NCBI GenBank assembly: GCA_036389335.1
Contig: DASVQC010000010.1
Coordinates: 5,431-69,430 of the forward strand
DNA: 64,000 nt
Direction: 5' to 3'
Source: JAIVGV01 sp036389335
Lineage (GTDB): Bacteria; Acidobacteriota; Blastocatellia; Pyrinomonadales; Pyrinomonadaceae
Shown here in pieces: positions 19,744 to 28,463 of the stretch. Each line of letters starts with the position of its first letter. The stretch's first letter is position 1. The position numbers and the translations under genes were made by a program. Below the pieces are notes generated by a model, which ran no database searches, was not told where the DNA came from, and saw only the letters and a list, made by a program, of their open reading frames with translations.

Positions 19744-19943
19744 ATTCGCGCTACCGAGCGGCCCTAAAAAAAATTCGCCGCCCCCGGCGACAGGCGTTAA
19801 TATCACGGCTCGCCGTAGAGGGGCGCGCCGCCTCCCGCGCAAGCCCGTTCGCGCCCGACGATCCAACGAACGGCAGGGCGGTTCCCGCGCCACCGGCGGA
19901 CAAACGTTCCGAGTCTGATAACGCCCACGGTTCTCCTATGGCC

Positions 19944-20013
19944 TTGCACAAAAAGCGCGCCCCAAGGACTGACCAAGGACTGACCAAGGACTGATGACAC
20001 AAAAGTGCGCGCG
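19944..20013. repeat. TTGCACAAAAA word and three 11-bp tandem repeats
   Basis: TTGCACAAAAA at 19944-19954 matches the words that flank the 24-39 kb island. It is followed by three perfect tandem copies of CCAAGGACTGA (19962-19994) and a related CACAAAAGTGCGCGC at about 19998. The region 19744-20168 contains no gene that I can support; a partly open frame near 19707 has no ribosome site. Confidence 0.7.
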
Positions 20014-20168
20014 GGCACACACTAAGCTGGTGCGACTGCCGGTGCTACCGCCGAGCCGGTCTCAGTCTCTTTTTGCGCTGATCGTGATGCCACACGAAGA
20101 CTCGTGCTTTTTGAGCCAAAGCTCCTACGGTGTTCGCACCATCGAAAGACCGAAAGAGAAGTGAAGTG

Positions 20169-21926
20169 ATGACGGGACAAGAATCACAACTCTCACGCCG
20201 CGCCTTCCTGTATGCGGGCGCGAAGTCAGCCGCGGGGCTCGCGGCTGTGGGCCTGCTCTCACACGGCGTCAGGCCGGTCTTGCTCGCCTCGACCACGCCG
20301 CAGGGCGCGGGCGGCCAAGCCTCCGCCTTGCAGCCCGCGTTCGCGCGGCTCGACGAGTTCGTGACGCGGCACATGACGGAGACGGGAGCGCCGGGCCTGA
20401 CGCTCGCGCTCGCGAACCGCGCGGGCGAGCTGCGCGTCGCCACCTACGGGCTCGCCGACGTCAAGACGGGCGCGCGCGTCACGCCGGAGACGCTCTTTCA
20501 GATCGGGTCGATCTCGAAGTCGTTCGTCGCCATCGCCCTGCTGCAACTGCGCGACGAGGGCAAGCTCGATCTCCACAAGCCGGTCGCGGAGTACCTGCCG
20601 TGGCTCAGGATCAATTCGCGGTTCGAGCCCGTCACGACCCACCACCTGCTCAGCCACTCGGGGGGCCTGCCGGAAGCGCCGCTGCTCCTGGACGCCCTGC
20701 TCTCTGAGATTCCCACGGCGACGAAGCCCGGCACGCACTTCCTCTACTCCAACACCGGGTACAACATCCTCGGCTTCCTCGTCGAAGCCCTCGACGGTCG
20801 CCCCTTCGCCGCGGCCGTGCGCGCGCGCGTGCTCGATCCTCTCGGGATGCGCGCGAGCGCGCCCGTCATCTCGAACGAGACGCGCGCGCGCATGGCCGTC
20901 GGCTACCAGCCCTTCTACGAGGATCGGCCCTTCCCGTTCCACGGTCGCCTCGGCGAAGCGCCGTGGATCGAGATGGACATGCCCGCGGGCAGCATCGCCG
21001 CCACGCCCTCCGACATGTGCTCGTACGTCGGCGCGCTACTGAACCGGGGCGCGACCCCGCGCGGCGCACGCCTCCTCTCCGAAGAGAGTTTCCGCCTGAT
21101 GACGACGCCCGCGATCAAAGCCCCTTTCCGCGGCGAGGACGCCTCTTACGGCTACGGCCTCTGGATCAGCGACATCAACTCGCACACGCGCCTGCGCCAC
21201 ACGGGCGGGATGGTGGCCTTCAGCTCCGCGCTCGACGTCGATCTCACGGGGGGCGTCGGCGCGTTCGCCTCCGTCAACGCGAACCTCGCCGGCTACCGCC
21301 CCGTCGCCGTCGCGCGCTTCGCCGTCGACGCCGTAAACGCCTCGCTCGCGGGGAAGCCCCTGCCCGCCGTCCCCGCGCCGCCGTCACCGCCCGGCGAGAT
21401 CGGGAACGCGTCCGACTACGCGGGCACCTTCACTTCGCCCGACGCGCGCAAGCTCACCTTCGTCGCCGAGGGCAGCCGCCTGCTCCTGCTGCACGACGGC
21501 CAGCGCGTCCCGCTCGAACGCTCGCGCGCGGGCGGCGATCAGTTCGTCACCAAGCACCCAGACTTCTCGCTCTACCGCCTCGCCTTCACGCGCGACAAGG
21601 GGCGCGTCGTAGAGGTCTCCTACGGCGCGGACTGGTACGCGGGCGCGGGCTACACCGGCGCGCGCGCCTTCGACTACCCGAAGGAGTGGGACGCCTACGC
21701 CGGCCACTACTACAACGACAGCCCTTGGTACGGCACGGCGCGCGTCCTCATACGCAAAGGCCGGCTCCTCCTCGACGGCGCGCAGACGCTCATCCCGACC
21801 GCCGACGGCTCCTTCATGCTCGACGAATCCGCCCCCGACCGCGTCAGGTTCGAGGCCGTCACGGGCGGCAAGGCGATGCGCATGAACCTCTCCGGCATCA
21901 TCTTCCGCCGCGTCTTCACGCCCTGA
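20169..21926 (+). CDS. Serine beta-lactamase-like hydrolase, Tat-exported
   Basis: A 585-residue periplasmic serine hydrolase of the class C beta-lactamase/penicillin-binding-protein-like family. The ATG at 20169 gives a twin-arginine signal (SRRAFLYAGAKSAAGLAAVG at residues 9-28). Active-site motifs in order are S-I-S-K in QIGSISKSFVAIALLQL (about residue 114), Y-S-N in FLYSNTGYNILGFLVEALDG (about 191) and HTGG replacing KTG (about 343). A C-terminal beta-barrel-like domain (about 410-580) resembles the extra domain of D-aminopeptidase-type relatives. It probably cleaves D-amino-acid peptides or esters; true beta-lactam resistance is less likely. It stands alone and ends at a strong hairpin. 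Confidence 0.9.
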   Translation: MTGQESQLSRRAFLYAGAKSAAGLAAVGLLSHGVRPVLLASTTPQGAGGQASALQPAFARLDEFVTRHMTETGAPGLTLALANRAGELRVATYGLADVKTGARVTPETLFQIGSISKSFVAIALLQLRDEGKLDLHKPVAEYLPWLRINSRFEPVTTHHLLSHSGGLPEAPLLLDALLSEIPTATKPGTHFLYSNTGYNILGFLVEALDGRPFAAAVRARVLDPLGMRASAPVISNETRARMAVGYQPFYEDRPFPFHGRLGEAPWIEMDMPAGSIAATPSDMCSYVGALLNRGATPRGARLLSEESFRLMTTPAIKAPFRGEDASYGYGLWISDINSHTRLRHTGGMVAFSSALDVDLTGGVGAFASVNANLAGYRPVAVARFAVDAVNASLAGKPLPAVPAPPSPPGEIGNASDYAGTFTSPDARKLTFVAEGSRLLLLHDGQRVPLERSRAGGDQFVTKHPDFSLYRLAFTRDKGRVVEVSYGADWYAGAGYTGARAFDYPKEWDAYAGHYYNDSPWYGTARVLIRKGRLLLDGAQTLIPTADGSFMLDESAPDRVRFEAVTGGKAMRMNLSGIIFRRVFTP

Positions 21927-22000
21927 GTCGCCGCCGACCGCCGCCGACGCGACGAACCGGCTCGCGGAACGTGCGATGGCGTGACTACGGCCCAAACGGG

Positions 22001-22041
22001 AAGGGCGGGAGTGGGTCGGCATACGACCCACTCCCGCCCTT
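22001..22041. terminator. Bidirectional terminator hairpin
   Basis: An 18-bp perfect stem (AAGGGCGGGAGTGGGTCG at 22001-22018 and its complement at 22024-22041) with a 5-base loop. It sits between convergent genes ending at 21926 and 22069. Confidence 0.88.
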
Positions 22042-22068
22042 ACTTCTTTCGTGCGGCTTCGGACGGTC

Positions 22069-22512
22069 TTAGTAGCCGTTCCAGCCGTCGCGGTAGCCGT
22101 TCTCGAACCCGGCGCGGAAGTAGCGCTGGTAGAGCGAGCGGCTGCCGAGCCGCGAGCTGTAGTCCTTCGAGGCGCTGCGGTAGTCGCTCTCGTCCGTGAA
22201 GTCGAAGCGATCGCCGCGGCGACGGTCGGTGCGACCCTCCTTGATGCCCTCGTTGTAGCCGGCGTTGAGCGCGGTCTGACGGAGCTGGAAGGAGCCGCCG
22301 TAGTTGCCGTAGCCGTTCCAGTCGCGACCGCGCCGCTCCTCGCGCCGCTCCTGACGCTCCTCACGCCGCTCCTCGCGGCGCTCTTGGCGATTCTCACGCC
22401 GCCGATCGTCCCTCCGGTCGTACTGCGCGAAGCCGACGGTCGGCAACACGAACAACGCCGCGAGCGAGAGCGCCGAAGCCCTCTTTAAAAGTCCGTTAGT
22501 CTTGCTTCTCAT
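22069..22512 (-). CDS. Exported Arg/Glu-repeat protein
   Basis: A 147-residue protein. ATG at 22512 is supported by AAGGGGGGAT just upstream on the minus strand. A signal peptide (RASALSLAALFVLPTVGFAQ) is followed by a highly charged run of RREERQE-type units (residues about 32-62). The C-terminal domain has NAGYNEGIKEGRTDRRRGDR, then SLYQRYFRAGFENGYRDGWN. The GYxxGxxxG and GFENGYRDGW repeats recur in secreted acidobacterial proteins of unknown function. The basic/acidic alternation suggests a single alpha helix or nucleic-acid/envelope binding. No enzymatic motif is visible. Confidence 0.8.
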   Translation of the reverse strand: MRSKTNGLLKRASALSLAALFVLPTVGFAQYDRRDDRRRENRQERREERREERQERREERRGRDWNGYGNYGGSFQLRQTALNAGYNEGIKEGRTDRRRGDRFDFTDESDYRSASKDYSSRLGSRSLYQRYFRAGFENGYRDGWNGY

Positions 22513-22793
22513 TTTCCATCCCCCCTTATTGCTTTCCGACCCGCGCGGCTGTTTGCCCGCGGAGTACGTCACGCGACTATTACGACTCAACATTCGTGCC
22601 ACGCGGAAGAAGGGGGTATTACTGCCGGGAAATCATCACGGGTCGGCGCGAGTCCCGCCCGCGGCACACCATAAAGTGTCCGCCCTTGCCGGAAATGAGT
22701 GTTTTTAACCGGCGCGAATCATCCCCGTCAGCCGGAGGCGTCGCGCGCGCGGGCCCGACCGGCCCGTGCGCCCACGACTTGAGACGTCTTCGC

Positions 22794-23969
22794 TCAAACT
22801 CCCAGTTGGGGGTTCGACTCGAACACGCTCGCCGGGAGCCGACGGCTCGTTCCGGGGAGCTTGAGGCAGCGTTTGAGGACGAAATCGAAGAGCAGCGGGT
22901 TGAAGTGATAAATCTCCCGCAGAGAGGCGCGCTCGTCGGCGTCGATGTAGCCCGCACGCAGCAGCGGCTTCGTCCTGATGAGCAGGTTGATGGCGGGCAG
23001 TGGATAATCGCTGCCGTTGACGAGTCGTGAGTGTAGGTCTTCGCGCCCGATGACGGTCGAGAGCGGCTCGCCGATGCGGTTGAACTGCGTCATGGCGGAG
23101 ATGTCTCCGAAGACCAAGCCGTCGTAGCGCGCGTCATCCATGAGGCGCATGAAGAGCCGGAAGTTGTGCGTGCGCTTCCTCGCGGGATCGTCTAGGTCTT
23201 CGTTGTCGCCCAGCCCGGCGCAATGCGCGACGATGGTCTTGACGCCGTGATCGAGCGCCCGGCGCAGTAGCAGCGGGTTGCCCAGGCGCTGATCCTCTTC
23301 TGCCTCGACGGCCTTCTCCTCGCCGCCGTGGCTGAGCAGCACCAGCCCCAATTCCTTCATCTTCCGGTAGAACGGATCGCACTTCGCGTCGGACGGATCG
23401 ATCCCCATCGCGTTCGGCAGCCACTTAACCATCCGCCCGCCCCGCCCCGCCCACTTCACCAACTCGTCAACCGCGTCCGCTCGGTAAGGGTTGACGGAGA
23501 TGACGGGCTCGAACACGTCAGGGTGTTGCGCCGCCAGCGCGAAGACGTATTCGTTGGGGACGTAAAACTCCGTCTTCGCGAGGTTCGCCGCGCCGTCGCG
23601 GTCGTAGTTCTTGTCGAACGCCAGCAGGCGATACTTCCCGCGGGGCTCTATGTGACGCACGAGGCTGACGAGCCGCGCGGCAAACTCCGCGTCGGCGCGC
23701 GCCACGTCCTCCACCCCCGCGGCGCTCAGGTAGACGGCGAACTTGAGTCGGTGGAACGGGTGCTTCCACGTGCGCAGCCTCGGGTTGACGAGGTTGTCCG
23801 TGCCGCCCGCGCCGGTTCCCGCCACGTGGGTGTGGTAATCGACGAGGCGGGCCGCGTCCACGTCCGCGAAAGACCTCTTCACGAGGTCGGAGGCCCTAAG
23901 GCTCAGGCGGTCTTTCAGCTCTTCGGGCCGGTGCGTGAAAGCCCCCCCGGCGTGCTTTAACAGGCACAT
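22794..23969 (-). CDS. Amidohydrolase-family metal-dependent hydrolase
   Basis: A 391-residue TIM-barrel hydrolase of the amidohydrolase superfamily. The metal-binding start of the barrel is LVDYHTHVAG (residues about 42-51, H-x-H). Later ligands are likely in LVLLSHGGEE (His), KTIVAHCAG (His) and RLVNGSDYPLPAIN (Asp at strand 8). This matches the TIM-barrel, amidohydrolase-2-like group that includes ACMSD-type decarboxylases and uncharacterised hydrolases. The GAGGG just before the ATG supports the start. It is the last GC-rich gene before the accessory island. Substrate unknown. Confidence 0.85.
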   Translation of the reverse strand: MCLLKHAGGAFTHRPEELKDRLSLRASDLVKRSFADVDAARLVDYHTHVAGTGAGGTDNLVNPRLRTWKHPFHRLKFAVYLSAAGVEDVARADAEFAARLVSLVRHIEPRGKYRLLAFDKNYDRDGAANLAKTEFYVPNEYVFALAAQHPDVFEPVISVNPYRADAVDELVKWAGRGGRMVKWLPNAMGIDPSDAKCDPFYRKMKELGLVLLSHGGEEKAVEAEEDQRLGNPLLLRRALDHGVKTIVAHCAGLGDNEDLDDPARKRTHNFRLFMRLMDDARYDGLVFGDISAMTQFNRIGEPLSTVIGREDLHSRLVNGSDYPLPAINLLIRTKPLLRAGYIDADERASLREIYHFNPLLFDFVLKRCLKLPGTSRRLPASVFESNPQLGV

Positions 23970-24093
23970 GATCCGCCCTCTGAAATGGTCGAGTCGGCGG
24001 CCCCGACGATCAGTCGCGGGTAAGGCGAGCCGACAGTGTTAGCGCACTATAACCCCTCCCGCCGCCCCGGCGAATTTTTATTCAGACTCACGA

Positions 24094-24351
24094 ATTTTTG
24101 TGCGAACGGCTATTTTTGTGGAAGGCCGTCTTACAAACAACGTATGGGTGCGGCATCGCGGCGGACTTTTGCGCGGAGAAACCAGCGTGAGCGTCTGGAA
24201 ACTTTTAATCACCGCGCTCTACGTCATCATCCCGCAACTCTTGCTCGTCGCGGTCGTCTGCTTTTTGTGCAAAGCCCTTTCAGAACAGCTTTGCCTAACA
24301 GAAGGGTTTTCGGCGCGTTCCGTTGGGCAGAAATTTGTTCTGTTGGGCAGG
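24094..24351. repeat. Interspersed repeat cluster at the left edge of the island
   Basis: ATTTTTGTGC occurs at 24094-24103, a variant at 24112-24120, and a full unit at 24262-24303: TTTTTGTGC, then AAAGC, loop CCTTTCAGAACA, then GCTTT, then GCCTAACAGAA. Two GTTGGGCAG words follow about 20 bases apart (24322-24330, 24342-24350). The same words recur at 34567-34890 and 39348-39427. Confidence 0.8.
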
Positions 24352-24441
24352 ATTCTCCGGGAGTTTATGCCATTATCGGATGCGAACAACGCTTGTGGAG
24401 AGATCGGCATTTTCAGATGTCGGAAATGGAAGCCGACCTAA
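24100..24441 (+). pseudogene. Possible remnant of a small membrane protein read into a repeat
   Basis: An open frame of 113 codons with one strongly hydrophobic segment (KLLITALYVIIPQLLLVAVV). The downstream third of the frame is simply the interspersed repeat (FLCKALSEQLCLTEGF comes from the repeat word), so the original end has been replaced. GTG at 24187 is another possible start. No ribosome site is convincing. It may be a truncated gene cut by the repeat, or not a gene at all. Confidence 0.22.
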
Positions 24442-24519
24442 TAAAAGTTCCGCGCTCACTACTGGAGCGCCTAACAGAGACGCTGTGCTATGCAGCGTAA
24501 ATGGAGAAAGTCGAGCTTA

Positions 24520-24661
24520 GAAGCTGTTTGAAAAGTCCTTTCACAAAGTTCGGCCTTAGCTATTTTCAACGACTGATGACTGTCTTGATCTCTACCGAGG
24601 GCGGAGGGAGCGCCCTAAGTTATTGAAACTAGGTTCGGGCTTGGACTTTTCAAACAGCTTC
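24520..24661. mobile_element. MITE-like element with 19-bp terminal inverted repeats
   Basis: Perfect ends GAAGCTGTTTGAAAAGTCC (24520-24538) and its complement (24643-24661) enclose about 104 bases with no coding capacity. The trinucleotide TTA flanks it on both sides (24517-24519 and 24662-24664), consistent with a 3-bp target duplication. This is a non-autonomous transposon; a matching transposase is not evident in the window. Confidence 0.8.
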
Positions 24662-24774
24662 TTAAGATTGAAAAATCACCGGCAACCAACCATGCACGTT
24701 CTAAGGCTTCACCTTCAGAACTGAGCCATCTTTCCGGTTGGTTCGTCCCTGTTCGTGGATCGTATCTCTTCGGC

Positions 24775-27700
24775 CTAGACGGCCGCGATTGGTGCTGGTT
24801 TAGGCCAGAACCAATCTCTTCGTTCCATGCTGTTCACCTTCGCGAGATCAGCCTCGCCAAGGTTTGTCGTGTAGTTGAGGCCGGCGATTGCCGGGTAAGT
24901 GACAAAAATCATCAATCCGAGCGCAATCCCGCTGATACCTCTTGTCGCCTTCATCACCTTATCGATGGCACAAAATCTAAAGAGCTGTGGGGCCAGACAC
25001 GTGAGCACGTTCATGGCGATCTTGTCGGGGTTTTTGGTGTCTCTGTAGTGGACGGCGAGAAAGACGAACATGAGCAGGTGGCCTGCCCCCCAGATGGTGA
25101 GCCGAATATCATTCGTCTCTTTCGGCAGTTTTTTCTCTCCTCTATTCATATAGAGCACAAAAAATCCCAGCCCTGGACCAAAGAGAAGCTGGTACAACCA
25201 GACCCATTCGCTAAACCCTTCGGAAAATGCACAGTTAAAAGTATCCGGTTTCAGCGAGACGATCCAGGGTATGCTGAAGACCGAGTTGAGAAAACGACAG
25301 AACACTGCGAACAGATTGAGCTCAAAGGGCGCTCCGCCGGGGCGGGTGGCCCAAACAAGCTGCACTAACTCTCCGACCGTTCTCACAGCGTAGGTGGTGG
25401 TGAAGGCAATGATAAAGACTCTCCGGCATACCTCCAACGCCTCGTTTTGCGCCTGAGCTTCCTCCTCGGTGAGCGCCTTCTTGGGAATGATGCCGCTTTG
25501 CTGGGCCAGCCACTCAGCCGTGAAGAACTGTTTAAAGGCTTCAACGCTCTCGTCATTCGGGTAGGGGGCCTCGTCTTTGACAATCTTGTAAAGGATGGTG
25601 GTGGGCACTGCGACGATCAAGCTGAAGAGGTAGATGGGCTGGAAACTGAGCGATTTGCCGGTGATGAGCTTGTAGAGCTGAGAGACGAATGGAATCTCCC
25701 ACTCTTCATTGAGCATGTCCTTGATTAACTGAAGAATGTCCGCGATGATGTCGATGATCGAGAGGATGATGCCCCCGGCCAGCTCGACGGCGAACAGGGT
25801 AATACTCTCCATAACCTTGATCACGCCTGTCATAATCAGTTTGAGCACATTGTCCGGGTCACTCCCGATGGCTGAAAAGTAGCTGAGCGCTTCATCGAAA
25901 GCCTGCTTGCCCTCGCCGAACTGGAAATTATCTGAGAGCTGGATGAGCTTTTCCATCAACGCGTCGAGAGGGCCGCCGCTCTCGAACGTCCGCATGGTCG
26001 CGGTAACCTTGGCGCTCTCGTAGTTATCCCCGAAGGCGTTGAGCAGGACGTTGTGGGAAGAACTGGAAGAGACTGCTGGCTGAGGCTTGTTGTATTTATC
26101 CGTGTACTGCCCGAAGGTTTCCTGCCCGCTGATGGTTTTCAGAAACTCATCGGTCGCCGATTTGATATTGCCCTCCAGAGTCCTGATTCCTTCCTCGACT
26201 CGATCCTTGAGAGCGTGCAAGGCGAGTTGGAGAAAGTCGAACGAGACATTGAACGTGTGCTTGACGACCTCGGCGGTGCGCTGTATGTCGCCCCAGGCAA
26301 AGAGAAAGGCGAGCCACTCGTACAGCTCCTCGAAGAACACTTTGATCTTGTTCCAGATGCCTTCGACGATGTCAAAGGCTTGTTGGAAGGCGGTGATCAC
26401 CGTGTCGATAACGTACATGATGTTATCAATCAGGAGCGAGAACTTGACCTGAATCTCTTTGACCAGACCCGAGATAGGATCAATGATCGTGGTGACAATA
26501 AAATCCTTGATGGCCCCCACAATCGAGCCGAAACCTTCCTTGATGGAATTCCAGAGGCCGCCCCAGTCTATTCCAAACCAGCCTTCAGGCGCGGCGGCAG
26601 CGTCGTTTCGCTTCTGCGCGATGAGCGCAGTTGCTTCAGAGCGCGTTAATTCACGATAGCGCGGCGCTCCGCTGCTGAAATCCACTTGCCAGTGCTGCTC
26701 CGGCACACGACTGACATCCATCAGGAAGGGGCTCGGTCTGTGCCCTCGCCGGGTGTGCCTTGTCCTTCTCGTCGCCAGCCCTCGCCTGAGCGCGGGCAGT
26801 GTCGCTAAGGCGGTCGAGGCGGGGTCGCCAAGCGACATGGACTTCTGCATGATCTTGGCGATGTGTTCAGCATTTTCCTCAGTGCGGTATTCGCCTCTGA
26901 GCAGGTCTTGTCCATCCTTGGTCTTGGCGTTCCACACGTCTTCCTTTGTCGTGGTTTGCATCTTATCTTTGAGCCAACCATTAGGCTGAACAACTACGCC
27001 CGCCCCGTCAGCCGTGTAATCGGTGGTGATGTAAAGGCTCGGCGCTGTGAGGCTGGTCGCCCCTATGTCTATCGCGAGCGTGCCGGTCGGGTTGGTCTTC
27101 AAGGTGACGGTTTTGAACTCGCTGGCGATATAGTAGAGCCCGTTGATGCGCATCGGAATGAGAGTGGAAGCTTTGATTTGAACGTTCACGTCGGGTCTTG
27201 CCAGGCCGCCGTAATCCAGCGCCGTGACCTCTACGCTGTGCGTCGGGACGCTCGCCATCTCACCAGATTCTTTGAGCAGGATTTCGTAGTTGTACCACTG
27301 GGTAGTGGTCGGGTTTTGCCAGAAACGATAGAGACGGTTGTCGTTGGTCACGGAATACGCTTCGGAGTAGCCGTCATCGTTCCTGCCGACAGCGAAGATG
27401 GAGTTGGGGACAGGGTTGCCGAGAGGAAACAGTGTGCTCCAGCCGATGAATTTGCCAGCGGAATCCAGCATCTGGTGGGTGTGATAAAGCAGGCCGTCAT
27501 CTCCGGTGGCGAAGACTTCGAGTTCCCCCTGAGCATTGATGACCAACCGCAGAGACGAGAGCGGGACAGTCTTATCGAGTTGCTTCCAATCTTCCCATTC
27601 GGTGGTGGGGCCGCTTGAATACTTCTTCTCCTTCTTCCACCAGAGCTTGAAATTGATGTCAATGGCGAAGATGTTGAGTAGCTCATCGGAGTCCTGGGCC

Positions 27701-28449
27701 ACTGCCAGGTCTATCGCTTTTAAAGTTCCCAGGCGAGTGAACGAGGAGAAGCGCGTATTTGTATCGGAAAAAAGGACGGCATTTTCAATCTTGCCGCCGA
27801 CGCCGATGGCGTAGAGCGCGACCTGGACAGGATTGTTCGCGCACATGGCGATCTTTTTAACCTTGGCGTTCTCGGTGCTGCCCAGCGCTGTCTTGATCGG
27901 CGCCCAGTCCTTCGAGGCCCATGTGCCGTCGAGCTTGAGGAAGCTGGTCGCCACTTCGTCGTTTTCCAGAATGACGTTCGCATAGATATTGCCGGTGACG
28001 CCTTTCGTGCCCAGAAACTGTTTGATCTTCTTCTTGCTGTCGGGAGGCTGCGAGACAGCCTGCTTGTACTGGCCTGTGGCCGACTGGTAAGTGCCCAGCG
28101 TCAGCATGTCTTCGTTGTCAAGACCGAGAATATTCGGATTGTCCTGATCAAACCCGTTGGGGTAGATGCTGAGCTGCCTGGCCGTTATATTGAGAGCCGT
28201 TTCGGTCCAGCTCGCCTTGGCGTCGCTATCCGGTCGAATGCGGGAAACTTTGTTGGCCGTTCCCACGGAATATATATCTAAATTACCCGCCCCATTTAAG
28301 AATGTGGAAAGCTCACCGCCGCCGGAGACTGAGCGGATAATCTCGTAGGTTTCCATGAACTTCGTGCTGACGACGAGATTAGCCGTGGGCTCCTGGTCGG
28401 CACCTGTGATGAACGGCAAGTTGACGGGTGTTTGTAATGACGTACTCAT
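24775..28449 (-). CDS. Large unrecognised protein: propeller-like N-half, helical middle, polytopic membrane C-end
   Basis: A 1224-residue protein, last in a five-gene minus-strand operon. ATG 28449 follows AAAGGAA. There is no signal peptide. Residues about 20-440 show regularly spaced short beta blades, for example LDIYSVGTANKVSRI, VQVALYAIGVGGKIENAVLF, LEVFATGDDGLLYHTHQML and YSVTNDNRLYRFW. This suggests a tectonin- or sialidase-like propeller that may bind glycans. Residues about 600-780 are long amphipathic helices (WNSIKEGFGSIVGAIKDFIV and onward). From about 850 to the end there are several hydrophobic segments such as LFSLIVAVPTTILYKIV, AGHLLMFVFLAVHY and ALGLMIFVTYPAIAGL. I do not recognise the family. 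A membrane-inserting or pore-type effector, or a membrane anchor for the operon's other products, are inferences only. GC content and codon use are unlike the flanking genes. Confidence 0.85.
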   Translation of the reverse strand: MSTSLQTPVNLPFITGADQEPTANLVVSTKFMETYEIIRSVSGGGELSTFLNGAGNLDIYSVGTANKVSRIRPDSDAKASWTETALNITARQLSIYPNGFDQDNPNILGLDNEDMLTLGTYQSATGQYKQAVSQPPDSKKKIKQFLGTKGVTGNIYANVILENDEVATSFLKLDGTWASKDWAPIKTALGSTENAKVKKIAMCANNPVQVALYAIGVGGKIENAVLFSDTNTRFSSFTRLGTLKAIDLAVAQDSDELLNIFAIDINFKLWWKKEKKYSSGPTTEWEDWKQLDKTVPLSSLRLVINAQGELEVFATGDDGLLYHTHQMLDSAGKFIGWSTLFPLGNPVPNSIFAVGRNDDGYSEAYSVTNDNRLYRFWQNPTTTQWYNYEILLKESGEMASVPTHSVEVTALDYGGLARPDVNVQIKASTLIPMRINGLYYIASEFKTVTLKTNPTGTLAIDIGATSLTAPSLYITTDYTADGAGVVVQPNGWLKDKMQTTTKEDVWNAKTKDGQDLLRGEYRTEENAEHIAKIMQKSMSLGDPASTALATLPALRRGLATRRTRHTRRGHRPSPFLMDVSRVPEQHWQVDFSSGAPRYRELTRSEATALIAQKRNDAAAAPEGWFGIDWGGLWNSIKEGFGSIVGAIKDFIVTTIIDPISGLVKEIQVKFSLLIDNIMYVIDTVITAFQQAFDIVEGIWNKIKVFFEELYEWLAFLFAWGDIQRTAEVVKHTFNVSFDFLQLALHALKDRVEEGIRTLEGNIKSATDEFLKTISGQETFGQYTDKYNKPQPAVSSSSSHNVLLNAFGDNYESAKVTATMRTFESGGPLDALMEKLIQLSDNFQFGEGKQAFDEALSYFSAIGSDPDNVLKLIMTGVIKVMESITLFAVELAGGIILSIIDIIADILQLIKDMLNEEWEIPFVSQLYKLITGKSLSFQPIYLFSLIVAVPTTILYKIVKDEAPYPNDESVEAFKQFFTAEWLAQQSGIIPKKALTEEEAQAQNEALEVCRRVFIIAFTTTYAVRTVGELVQLVWATRPGGAPFELNLFAVFCRFLNSVFSIPWIVSLKPDTFNCAFSEGFSEWVWLYQLLFGPGLGFFVLYMNRGEKKLPKETNDIRLTIWGAGHLLMFVFLAVHYRDTKNPDKIAMNVLTCLAPQLFRFCAIDKVMKATRGISGIALGLMIFVTYPAIAGLNYTTNLGEADLAKVNSMERRDWFWPKPAPIAAV

Positions 28450-28463
28450 TTTAGGCGTTCCTT

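Noticed and set aside
19962..19994. Three tandem 11-bp units considered as a CRISPR array
   Set aside because: The units are contiguous with no spacers and too short; no cas genes in the window.
20169..21926. Annotation as a true beta-lactamase resistance gene
   Set aside because: KTG is replaced by HTGG and there is an additional C-terminal domain, so a peptidase or esterase of the same fold is more likely.
24036..24500. A second overlapping plus-strand frame of 154 codons in the repeat region
   Set aside because: It mostly translates repeat sequence, lacks a ribosome site and has no hydrophobic or domain pattern.
26053..26649. 198-codon plus-strand frame inside the 1224-residue protein gene
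   Set aside because: It is antisense to the long amphipathic-helix part; the minus-strand gene has a good ribosome site and full-length coding.
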